NCBI GenBank assembly: GCA_025362295.1
Contig: JANYGX010000005.1
Coordinates: 62,001-126,000, forward strand
Direction of reading: 5' to 3'
Length of the DNA stretch: 64,000 nucleotides
From: Sphingomonadales bacterium
GTDB taxonomy: Bacteria; Pseudomonadota; Alphaproteobacteria; Sphingomonadales; Sphingomonadaceae
Position 1 is the first letter of the stretch. Every line of letters begins with the position of its first letter. This document shows, piece after piece, positions 33,110 to 39,913 of this stretch. A program made the position numbers and the translations under genes. The notes beneath the pieces are model-generated. The model was not told where the DNA came from and did no database searches. It saw nothing but the letters and a program-made list of their open reading frames with translations.

Positions 33110-33877
33110 GTGTCAGGCGCCAGCAGCGACGGGGAAATCAACCATTGGCCTGGGTTTGTCGATGCGCTCACCACCATCATCATGGTTGTTACATTCCTGC
33201 TCATCATTCTTGGCGCCACTGTTTTTGTCATGTCCAAAAAGATTGTTGAACAGGTTAAAATGGAGTTGGTCAGCAAGGCGTCCTCAAAGGTTGTTGCCAC
33301 AGCGGATGTTGAGAGCCTGAAAAAGAAGCTGGCAACGGCGGAAGCCGAAATAGCTAGCTTGAAACGTGCCACGAGCCCGCTTGCCTCGCCAAAGGATGCC
33401 GAAAATGGCACATCCATAGCTGATATGGGCGGCATTCTGCGACAGGACAAGGTGGTCAATGGCGAGCAGCGACTGACCATTCGCACCCGTGACAGCAAAG
33501 ATACCGAGCGTATCAAAGTGGTGGCAGAAGAGGCTGTAAAAGATACAGCCGGAGCCGAAGTCAAAACAGCACACATGCTGCTGAATATAGATTTTGCGCC
33601 ACGGGCTGTGTCTTATACTGAGGAAAACACGAAACAAATAAGCAGTTTTCTGGGCTCAAATACCGATCTCACGCCATCGGCACATTTTGAAATATGGTCC
33701 TACGCACCTACCACAACTTCAGTTTCAGAAGCTGAGCGTCTTGCCTATTACCGTGCCTTGATGACACGCAATCTGCTCATCAAAAATGGCATACCGCCAC
33801 AGCATATCACGGCACAAATTCGCACCAATGATCAAACACAGCAAGGCAACACTGTGAAAGTTGTTATCAAGCCGTAG
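33110..33877 (+). CDS. MotB/ExbD/SiiA-like proton-channel partner with diverged OmpA-like domain
   Basis: 255 residues from GTG 33110. NHWPGFVDALTTIIMVVTFLLIILGATVFV (about 12-40) is a single membrane helix with aspartate D18 at its start, in the place of the proton-carrying Asp of MotB and SiiA. A coiled coil follows (about 45-88). Residues about 170-255 fit an OmpA-like pattern: LLNIDFAPRAVSYTEENTKQISSFLG, then FEIWSYAPTTTSVSEAERLAYYRALMTRNLLIKNGIPPQHI. The usual GHTD peptidoglycan loop is replaced by SYAPTT, so classical peptidoglycan binding is doubtful, though the arginine in YYRAL is kept. It sits 84 bases after the ABC gene and 66 before the MotA-like gene. Energising or gating of RTX export is inferred from this context. 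Confidence 0.8.
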   Translation: MSGASSDGEINHWPGFVDALTTIIMVVTFLLIILGATVFVMSKKIVEQVKMELVSKASSKVVATADVESLKKKLATAEAEIASLKRATSPLASPKDAENGTSIADMGGILRQDKVVNGEQRLTIRTRDSKDTERIKVVAEEAVKDTAGAEVKTAHMLLNIDFAPRAVSYTEENTKQISSFLGSNTDLTPSAHFEIWSYAPTTTSVSEAERLAYYRALMTRNLLIKNGIPPQHITAQIRTNDQTQQGNTVKVVIKP

Positions 33878-33943
33878 TCATCAAAATATTAATCAAAATG
33901 TGGTTATAGATAAAAATCACTTGCATTCAGGCTGAACGATACA

Positions 33944-35635
33944 ATGGAAAAGCAGATATTCAACCAAAAATTGCGCATGATTATTGTCATGATTCTCATG
34001 TTTGCGCTCGTTGGCTGGCAGCATCATTTTGTTATGGGCGGCATCAAAGCCAACCCTTATCTGAATTATTCCATTATTGGTGTTTTTCTTTTGGGCTGCG
34101 GCATCGCTTTTCGCATGATGTCGAGTCTCAAAAATGAAGTGCTGGCGCTAGACGCACTCAAGGTTGATTTTTCTGGCAAGACCTATGACGTGCAGGAAAT
34201 ATATTCAAAACCGGCTATTGTTTTTAAAGATCCGCTTTTGATAGGTCATGCGTATAGGCTTATTTCAGAAGAGCTCTGCAAGCACGGTAAACTGATCATC
34301 AGTCATGCGACCGTTCATTCGCTAATCGGTGGTGTTGAAGTGCGCATGAATGATCGCCGTGGCACGATGATGTACCTATCCGGCCTTATGGTGTTCATGG
34401 GTTTGTTTGGAACCTTTGTCGGTCTTATGGAAACTGTTGCTTCCGTTGGCGGCATTATCAACAATCTGGATTTCTCAGGCGGCAAAAGCGCTGATGCGGC
34501 ATTTGGCAATCTGATCACTGGCCTCAAAGCACCACTCAATGGTATGGCAACAGGTTTCAGCTCATCTTTGTTTGGGCTGTCAACATCTCTGGTGCTTGGT
34601 TTGCATGAACGCTTTAGCACGGCAGCTGCGCGCGTGCTAAAAGTTGAATTTGAATCCTGGCTCACCAATCTTGCGCATCTGGAACAGGCTGAAGGCGACG
34701 AGCAGGAAATAGCCACAGGCAAATCACACGATATTGATATACTGCGCCGTATCAGTCGTGTTGAGACAAATCTCACACAAGCGCATTCTGTTGGTCAAGC
34801 CACACAACGGGCCGTGGGTGAAATGGCTATTGCTGTCCGCAGTCTTGCTGATCATGTCCATGCAGCAGAAACCTCGCGGCCTGATAAAAATGCCGTTTAT
34901 ACTGTTTTGACTCAATTGGCGAATGAACAGAAACGCCTGGCGGAGCACGCTATCGAGCAAGGTGCGGGCAGCGATGTTGATCGGGCGCACATGTCATTCC
35001 TGATGGAAGAAATGCTTACCCTGTTTGAACATGGCAAGTCGGAGCAAAGCCAGCAGGTGCAAAGTTTGCAAACCTTGACCGACGTGTTGAGTGCATCCCT
35101 CGACAGACATGCCTTGACGACTGAACTCAATGCGACAGTGTTTGCCGCCAAAACAGGTGAACCAGCCGCAACGCACGCTCGCGGCCTTTTGGAGCGACTC
35201 GGCAGTGTGTTTGTTTCAGACAATCACCGCGAAGCCAAAGCTACAAACACCTCAGCATCCATTAAAATGATGGATAAAATGTTGCGCCAAACTCACAGCA
35301 TGCAACAGCAATGGCAATCGCAGCTGGAGCGTTCGCGCGCCATATCGCTGACTGACCAGACAGTGTTCAAAAGGTTTATAGGCCAGCAACATAAACTGAT
35401 GACGTATATGGCAAGTCTTACCAATCGTTTTGATGCGCAACAGAGTGAAACCGATGTAAGCAGCCACGTCACGCAACTTGGTGAGGACATCAAACAATCC
35501 CGCACTGTTACCGAGCTGGCAATGCAACGGCTTGAATCCAGAATTGCGCACTCTCAACATTTGACAGAAAATGCATTAAGCACAGCACACGAAGCATTAG
35601 AAGTGGCCAGCAGCAAGCTGGCATCACACGGGTAG
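33944..35635 (+). CDS. MotA/TolQ/ExbB-family proton-channel protein with long cytoplasmic coil
   Basis: 563 residues. Membrane segments are at about 11-31, 42-60, 143-170 and 200-222. The last two carry the family core: SGLMVFMGLFGTFVGLMETVASV and APLNGMATGFSSSLFGLSTSLVLGL. This matches MotA/TolQ/ExbB proteins, which form a pentamer around a MotB/ExbD dimer and pass protons. The C-terminal 330 residues are hydrophilic, predicted helical and rich in Gln, Glu, Ala and His, far beyond the core family; they should lie in the cytoplasm. The partner is the preceding MotB-like gene. SiiB of Salmonella SPI-4 is the closest functional parallel I know, though its size and topology differ. The next gene, PilZ, starts 7 bases after the stop. 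Confidence 0.85.
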   Translation: MEKQIFNQKLRMIIVMILMFALVGWQHHFVMGGIKANPYLNYSIIGVFLLGCGIAFRMMSSLKNEVLALDALKVDFSGKTYDVQEIYSKPAIVFKDPLLIGHAYRLISEELCKHGKLIISHATVHSLIGGVEVRMNDRRGTMMYLSGLMVFMGLFGTFVGLMETVASVGGIINNLDFSGGKSADAAFGNLITGLKAPLNGMATGFSSSLFGLSTSLVLGLHERFSTAAARVLKVEFESWLTNLAHLEQAEGDEQEIATGKSHDIDILRRISRVETNLTQAHSVGQATQRAVGEMAIAVRSLADHVHAAETSRPDKNAVYTVLTQLANEQKRLAEHAIEQGAGSDVDRAHMSFLMEEMLTLFEHGKSEQSQQVQSLQTLTDVLSASLDRHALTTELNATVFAAKTGEPAATHARGLLERLGSVFVSDNHREAKATNTSASIKMMDKMLRQTHSMQQQWQSQLERSRAISLTDQTVFKRFIGQQHKLMTYMASLTNRFDAQQSETDVSSHVTQLGEDIKQSRTVTELAMQRLESRIAHSQHLTENALSTAHEALEVASSKLASHG

Positions 35636-35642
35636 AAAAAAT

Positions 35643-36011
35643 ATGACACAAACCACATTTATGCCGGCCCTGCACACTCTCTGGGGAAAAATCCGCAAGC
35701 CTAAATTCAGTCGCCGCCATCAGCGCTACAATATTGATTGTGACGCCGAGCTTATATCAACGTTGCGCATGGTAAAAATTCCTGGCATTCTTAAGGATGT
35801 GAGTATGGGTGGCGGTATGTTTCGACCGGCACTGCGCTATCTGGTTGAACGGGACGGCGAAGATGCCGTGCTTGCCATTGGCAGCCTTAAAATGGCTGTT
35901 AAAATCGTGCGCACCAGCCCGATTGGCTACAGCTTGCAATTCGACGAGGCTCTGACAGATGAACAGATTACCGCTGTTGTTGATGTGAAGAACAGCCTCA
36001 GCACCCATTAA
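35643..36011 (+). CDS. PilZ-domain c-di-GMP-binding protein
   Basis: 122 residues, a single PilZ domain. The two ligand motifs are present: RRHQRYNI (RxxxR type, about residues 24-31) and KDVSMGGGMF (D/NxSxxG, about 51-60), followed by the barrel strands ending VKIVRTSPIGYSLQFDEAL. PilZ proteins change shape on binding cyclic di-GMP and act on a partner. With only 7 bases separating it from the MotA-like gene it is very probably co-expressed with the exporter and channel genes. A role in turning the secretion or channel complex on or off with c-di-GMP is inferred. It ends the operon; the next gene, efp, is 111 bases away. Confidence 0.88.
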   Translation: MTQTTFMPALHTLWGKIRKPKFSRRHQRYNIDCDAELISTLRMVKIPGILKDVSMGGGMFRPALRYLVERDGEDAVLAIGSLKMAVKIVRTSPIGYSLQFDEALTDEQITAVVDVKNSLSTH

Positions 36012-36122
36012 GTCTTTAATATCCTGATGAACGGACATGGCGACAAGCTTATGTTGCGCTCCATGCACCAGACTGATAAAGCCCAAGGATTATCCATCCT
36101 TTAGCGTATCAAGAGACAGTTC

Positions 36123-36686
36123 ATGAAAATAAGCGGCGTTGACATCCGGCCCGGCAATATTATCGAATTTGAAGGCTCGCTCTGGCGGGCTGTAAAAATA
36201 CAGCACACCCAGCCGGGTAAGGGCGGCGCCTACATGCAGGTGGAAATGAAAAACCTGTTTGATGGTCGCAAAACCCAAAATCGTTTTCGCTCATCCGAAG
36301 CCGTTGAAAAAGTCCGGCTCGACCAGAAAGATTATCAGTTTCTATTCGCGGAAGGCGACATGCTAACCTTTATGGACAAGGAGAATTACGAACAAATATC
36401 TCTGTCCGCTGATTTGCTTGGTGACGAGCGGCCGTTTCTGCAAGATGGTATGGACGTTATGATTGAGCTTTATGAAGATCGCCCAGTGTCGCTGCAAATG
36501 CCGGATCAAGTGATTTTGACTGTGAAGGAAACCGAGCCTGCACTTAAAAACCAGACTGCCACATCATCCTACAAACCTGCAATGATGGACAATGGCGTGC
36601 GCATTCTGATCCCACCGTTTATTGATGAAGGCGCGCGGGTTGTGGTGTCTGTTTATGACCAGGAATATATCCGCCGCGCAGAGTAA
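36123..36686 (+). CDS. efp: Translation elongation factor P
   Basis: 187 residues, normal length. The KOW-like N-terminal domain carries the modification loop [11 protein letters not shown] with K33 at the tip, corresponding to Lys34 of E. coli EF-P. Two OB domains follow and the C-terminal motif [29 protein letters not shown] is close to the family signature. EF-P relieves ribosome stalling at consecutive prolines. The modifying enzyme genes are not in the window. A short inverted repeat AAGGAT/ATCCTT at 36,085-36,101 lies just upstream and may weakly end the preceding operon. Confidence 0.96.
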   Translation: MKISGVDIRPGNIIEFEGSLWRAVKIQHTQPGKGGAYMQVEMKNLFDGRKTQNRFRSSEAVEKVRLDQKDYQFLFAEGDMLTFMDKENYEQISLSADLLGDERPFLQDGMDVMIELYEDRPVSLQMPDQVILTVKETEPALKNQTATSSYKPAMMDNGVRILIPPFIDEGARVVVSVYDQEYIRRAE

Positions 36687-36704
36687 AAGTGAAAAGAGGC
36701 ACAC

Positions 36705-37256
36705 GTGTTGACCAAGCCACCAACGGTTATCTCGGTTGCAAGCTCAGCCACCCGCAGCTTTAGCAAAACACCACGCGCGCATATTCATTTGCTGGCTGGC
36801 ATGGGCATTGAAGGCGACAGCCATGCCGGTGTGTGTGTCAAGCACCGCTCCCGCGTGGCAATCGACCCGACTCAGCCCAACCTGCGACAGGTGAGTCTGC
36901 TGCACAGCGAAGTGTTTGATGAGGTGGCAGCCCTTGGGTTTGTTCTGCAGCCCGGGGATATTGGCGAGAACATCACCACGGAAGGCGTGGATTTGCTGTC
37001 TCTACCGCGCGGCACCTGTTTGCATATCGGCGCGACTGCGGTTGTTGAACTCACAGGGCTGCGCAACCCGTGCAAACAGATCGATACGTTTCAGAAGGGT
37101 TTGCTGAAAGCCTTTGTCGGGCGAGACGCGAATGGTGGCATCGTGCTGAAAGCTGGGGTGATGAGTGTGGTGAGAGTGGGCGGCGAAGTATGTGTAGGTA
37201 ACTCAATTGCGGTGGTGTTGCCAGACGGTGAATGTATGCCAATGGAAAGGGTTTGA
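36705..37256 (+). CDS. MOSC-domain protein
   Basis: 183 residues from GTG 36705; AAGAGG 5 bases upstream supports it. The MOSC beta-barrel is recognisable from GMGIEGDSHAG, QVSLLHSEVFDE, PGDIGENITTEGVDLLSLPRGT and the conserved cysteine in ELTGLRNPCKQID. MOSC proteins handle molybdenum-cofactor sulfur or act in reductive detoxification; stand-alone members like this are not assigned to a specific substrate. It follows efp by 18 bases, so read-through is likely. Confidence 0.9.
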   Translation: MLTKPPTVISVASSATRSFSKTPRAHIHLLAGMGIEGDSHAGVCVKHRSRVAIDPTQPNLRQVSLLHSEVFDEVAALGFVLQPGDIGENITTEGVDLLSLPRGTCLHIGATAVVELTGLRNPCKQIDTFQKGLLKAFVGRDANGGIVLKAGVMSVVRVGGEVCVGNSIAVVLPDGECMPMERV

Positions 37257-37310
37257 TGCCCCGAAGCGCAGTGAGTTGCCTGCCATAGTTGTCAAGCAAT
37301 TCTGTGCAAT

Positions 37311-37520
37311 TCAATGTTTTCCCATCATAGTCTCCTCGTAAAGAGGGGCAGAAGCATAGCGCTGAACCCATTGGTAGATTGTTGAATGATTCACGCTGCT
37401 GCCGCGCTCGGCAAGCATCGTTTTCAGGTCCCGGTAGCTCATGCTGTAGCGGCAGTACCATTGTACTGCCCAAAGAATGACCTTACCGCCAAAATGGCGG
37501 CCCTTGAAATCGCTCATCAT
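37311..37520 (-). pseudogene. Truncated IS6-family transposase (N-terminal 56 residues plus read-through)
   Basis: The visible frame begins MMSDFKGRHFGGKVILWAVQWYCRY, then SYRDLKTMLAERGSSVNHSTIYQWVQRYA, the N-terminal helix-turn-helix of IS6/IS26-type transposases. After residue 56 the sequence (SAPLYEETMMGKH) no longer matches and ends at a stop. The catalytic DDE domain of about 170 residues is absent, so it cannot transpose. Confidence 0.9.
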
Positions 37521-37582
37521 ACTTACTCCGTGCTACCCACCAACACCGCATCCAACATAACCACAAACTTTGCAACAGAGCC
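37311..37582 (-). mobile_element. IS6-family insertion sequence remnant
   Basis: The outer end is marked by the IS6 terminal repeat: GGCTCTGTTGCAAA read on the minus strand at 37,582-37,569, followed 49 bases later by the transposase start. Homology to IS6 transposases stops near 37,353, so about 230 bases survive of an element normally near 800 bp. The other end and the DDE domain are gone. Confidence 0.85.
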
Positions 37583-37709
37583 AAAAAACGGATAACTGAG
37601 GCTGAAATGGTCGCATCGTGCGGTAAAGCGAGATTGACAGGCAAAATGAAGCAGGCGATTACTCTATTAGACATTATAATATATTAGATAACAGAAAAGC
37701 GGGTATGAT

Positions 37710-38450
37710 ATGCTAAATCGTTTTTTTAAACACTTTCTATCATTGTTTGTATGTGCCCTGGCACTTCTACCGCTGCCCGCCTCGGCACAGTATGCCGACT
37801 TTAATCAGGGGTTTAACCAGAATATTTATCCAGATATTTCGCCACACAATTGGGATAAGCCAGACACATCGTCGTCCACTGATGAAACGCCACAACCCCG
37901 CACAAGGCACTCAACATCATTATCCTCTAGGATTCACCTACCCTACCGCCGCGACATGACGCTCGCCGAAAAATTACGGATGGAATTTCTTGCCAACGCC
38001 AGTAAAGGCAGCCCGACATCGAGTTTTCCTAATCTAAGAGCTTTTTCTGCCAAGGTTGATATGGTTGAATTCTTTGCGTTCATGGCAAAACATGAGGGAT
38101 TAGACACATCGACAGCTGAAGGCCTGACGGCACTTTGGTATGGTCAAGCGTGGGCTATTGCAAATCAGCGACCACTGCCAACCGCGAGGCAATATCAGGG
38201 CATCGCAAAACAACTCCGTGATACCAATGCCAATGCGATGTTTTGGGACAAGTTGGACAACAAAGGTCGTCAGACAGTCGTCGAAATGATTGCTTATCCA
38301 GCGGTATTACAGCGGTTTACCTATGAGAACTATCGAGCAGCCGGCAACACAACAGGAATAGCAAGCTTGGCCAAACGTGTTCAAGCGAGCATGCTGAAGT
38401 TCAAGATGAATATGCAATCGCTGCGGCTCACTGATGCGGGCCTTGAATAA
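37710..38450 (+). CDS. Secreted hypothetical protein
   Basis: 246 residues. A signal peptide (about 1-27, FFKHFLSLFVCALALLPLPASAQ) is followed by a Gln/Asn/Asp/Ser-rich linker (28-75) and a helical domain (about 80-246) that starts LPYRRDMTLAEKLRMEFLANASKG and contains FFAFMAKHEGLDTSTAEGLTALWYGQAWAIANQRPLPT. The layout resembles secreted proteins of the DUF6683 type, but I am not certain of that family. No catalytic motif is seen. It lies next to the IS6 remnant in a region of scars, and no operon partner is evident. Confidence 0.65.
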   Translation: MLNRFFKHFLSLFVCALALLPLPASAQYADFNQGFNQNIYPDISPHNWDKPDTSSSTDETPQPRTRHSTSLSSRIHLPYRRDMTLAEKLRMEFLANASKGSPTSSFPNLRAFSAKVDMVEFFAFMAKHEGLDTSTAEGLTALWYGQAWAIANQRPLPTARQYQGIAKQLRDTNANAMFWDKLDNKGRQTVVEMIAYPAVLQRFTYENYRAAGNTTGIASLAKRVQASMLKFKMNMQSLRLTDAGLE

Positions 38451-38798
38451 CGGCGTCATGGCATTGTGGTGCTATGCCGAAGAGATGCTTTTGTGCTTCA
38501 CGCAACAACCACCAGGGTTATGACATCGACAATGCTCCTCGGCGACGCCATTGAGATCACCGCAGCCATTGTTTCATAAAAAACGACAAGAGAGAACAGA
38601 CTGGAGCGAGGGCTGAATGGTGGGTTTTTTTTAGCCGTCTCCCAAATGAGCGTTTTCTCTACACTGGGGTTCGAGGCCCTGTGCTAACACATGCGGACGG
38701 TAAGATGAAGCGCTTCAGCATCTATCACACTCCCGGTGCCAACCCGGTGTTGTGAATTAGCGGATCCAGCTAAACGAATTGATTTGGGAAGCTATGCT
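38451..38798. other. Spacer of about 350 bases without a recognisable gene
   Basis: Between two secreted-protein genes. It holds a perfect 12-bp palindrome TGAAGCGCTTCA (38,706-38,717) and a run of eight T near 38,625, but no stem next to it. Short open frames on both strands have no binding sites or family resemblance. I see no RNA gene. Confidence 0.5.
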
Positions 38799-39491
38799 AT
38801 GATCAAGAAATTTTTGTTGTGCCTCGCCTTGTTGTTAAGCGTTGGGACTACGCCTGCGCTGGCGGCACCAAATGAAAGTAGCACTGACTGCCAGCGACCG
38901 GTAACCACAGCTGAAAAAACCGTATGTGACAGTGATGATCTTAGTAAACTGGACCGGCGGGTCACCAACATGGCGCATGGCGTCGAATGGTTCCTTGCAG
39001 AATCTGGCAGCAAGACCGATCCTCAGTCTGCCGTGTCTTCTTTTGTCCAGTCGCAAATTGAATGGCGCAAGTCGCGCGACGCCTGTGGCGAGGATGTCAA
39101 ATGCCTTGAGCACAATATGCGCTCCCGATTTTATCACTTGATCAACCGGCGCAATACAGACGACAAGAAGCCGATCGATCAATTTATTGGCGAATATGTT
39201 TACAAAGATGGCTTAGGCAGTCTTGCCATCATGCGCGTGTCACCCGCCCTGCTGCTGTTCTCCCTGGCAGCGAGCAAAGCAGACGAGAGTGACATGTTTG
39301 TGCGTATGGGCGGCTTTGTGAAAATAAATGGAAAAACAGTTGAGCTCTATTTGCACCGGGATGACACCAAAGCTTGTGCAGTCCTCACCGCCATGTCAGC
39401 AGCGCACTATTTTCTGCTGAGCGACAATCAACAGGCAGGCTGTGGTAAAAAAGAGCTTTATACTGGAAAGTATAAATGGATGTTCAAGTGA
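38799..39491 (+). CDS. Secreted protein with LprI-like (DUF1311) domain
   Basis: 230 residues from ATG 38,799, chosen because GGGAAG lies 8 bases upstream and the frame then starts with a clear signal peptide (MIKKFLLCLALLLSVGTTPALA); an in-frame ATG at 38,736 is not supported. Residues about 30-115 match the LprI/DUF1311 pattern with paired cysteines: DCQRPVTTAEKTVCDSDDLSKLDRRV, QIEWRKSRDACGEDVKCLEHNMRSR. LprI of Mycobacterium inhibits lysozyme; many DUF1311 proteins are uncharacterised. The C-terminal 110 residues (IGEYVYKDGLGSLAIMRVSP...) form a separate beta-rich domain with two more cysteines. Lysozyme inhibition here is a guess from family. Confidence 0.75.
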   Translation: MIKKFLLCLALLLSVGTTPALAAPNESSTDCQRPVTTAEKTVCDSDDLSKLDRRVTNMAHGVEWFLAESGSKTDPQSAVSSFVQSQIEWRKSRDACGEDVKCLEHNMRSRFYHLINRRNTDDKKPIDQFIGEYVYKDGLGSLAIMRVSPALLLFSLAASKADESDMFVRMGGFVKINGKTVELYLHRDDTKACAVLTAMSAAHYFLLSDNQQAGCGKKELYTGKYKWMFK

Positions 39492-39680
39492 TTTTGCGGC
39501 ATTTGCAAACCATTCATCGTTTAGCTCTGGGGCTGAATCTGGGTTGCTGGCTATTTGCACGGCTATGTCCGCATCCGACAGGCTGTCAAATCAGGCCAAA
39601 AATTCGGGTGTAACTATGGCGCGGGCTTCAGCAAGCGCTTTAGGGGTTATGGTGACGATATTTTTTGACTTCTCGGTCAT
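39492..39680 (-). pseudogene. brnA: Broken BrnA-type antitoxin gene
   Basis: From ATG 39,680 (AGGA 7 bases upstream) the frame reads MTEKSKNIVTITPKALAEAR... and hits TGA at 39,593-39,591 after 29 residues. Beyond it the same frame continues FDSLSDADIAVQIASNPDSAP, then ELNDEWFANAAKS, the well-known DADIA-PDxAPxLxxEWF pattern of BrnA-family antitoxins. The TGA probably replaced a tryptophan TGG. The C-terminal DNA-binding part is absent: after AAKS the frame runs into the antisense of the LprI-like gene. It overlaps the brnT stop, as in intact brnTA operons. Confidence 0.75.
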
Positions 39681-39842
39681 TGGCTTTCCTCGCACTGATC
39701 AGACGTCGAACATTCTGTCGCCATGTATACACAACCACGAATATTCTGTCCCCCAAAGATGCGACAGGGCTAGTCGCAATAAAACGGGTCTCTCCGTAGG
39801 CGTGGCGGACGTCTCGTTTTTCACAGCGTCAAATTCAAACAC
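39640..39842 (-). pseudogene. brnT: Broken BrnT-type RNase toxin gene
   Basis: A minus-strand frame ending at 39,640 reads DVRHAYGETRFIATSPVASLGD, then RIFVVVYTWRQNVRRLISARKANDREVKKY, the C-terminal two-thirds of a BrnT toxin (GETR, VVYTWR and RxISARKAxxxE motifs). The N-terminal start VFEFDAVKNE is present from GTG 39,842 but in a different frame, and about 30 residues of the family between the two pieces are missing. So a deletion with frameshift has removed the core. The toxin stop overlaps the antitoxin start, the normal brnT-brnA order. Confidence 0.75.
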
Positions 39843-39913
39843 GCACGACCATCAATCTACATAAGGCATATTTAGTGAATGCACTGAATATTGGGAGACG
39901 TCATGTGCATCCC

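Noticed and set aside
36085..36101. AAGGAT/ATCCTT inverted repeat as the terminator of the PilZ operon
   Set aside because: The stem is only 6 bp, AT-rich and followed by just TTAG; too weak to call as a feature.
39442..39864. A 140-residue plus-strand open frame
   Set aside because: It overlaps the end of the LprI-like gene, has no family resemblance, and its opposite strand encodes recognisable BrnT/BrnA pieces.
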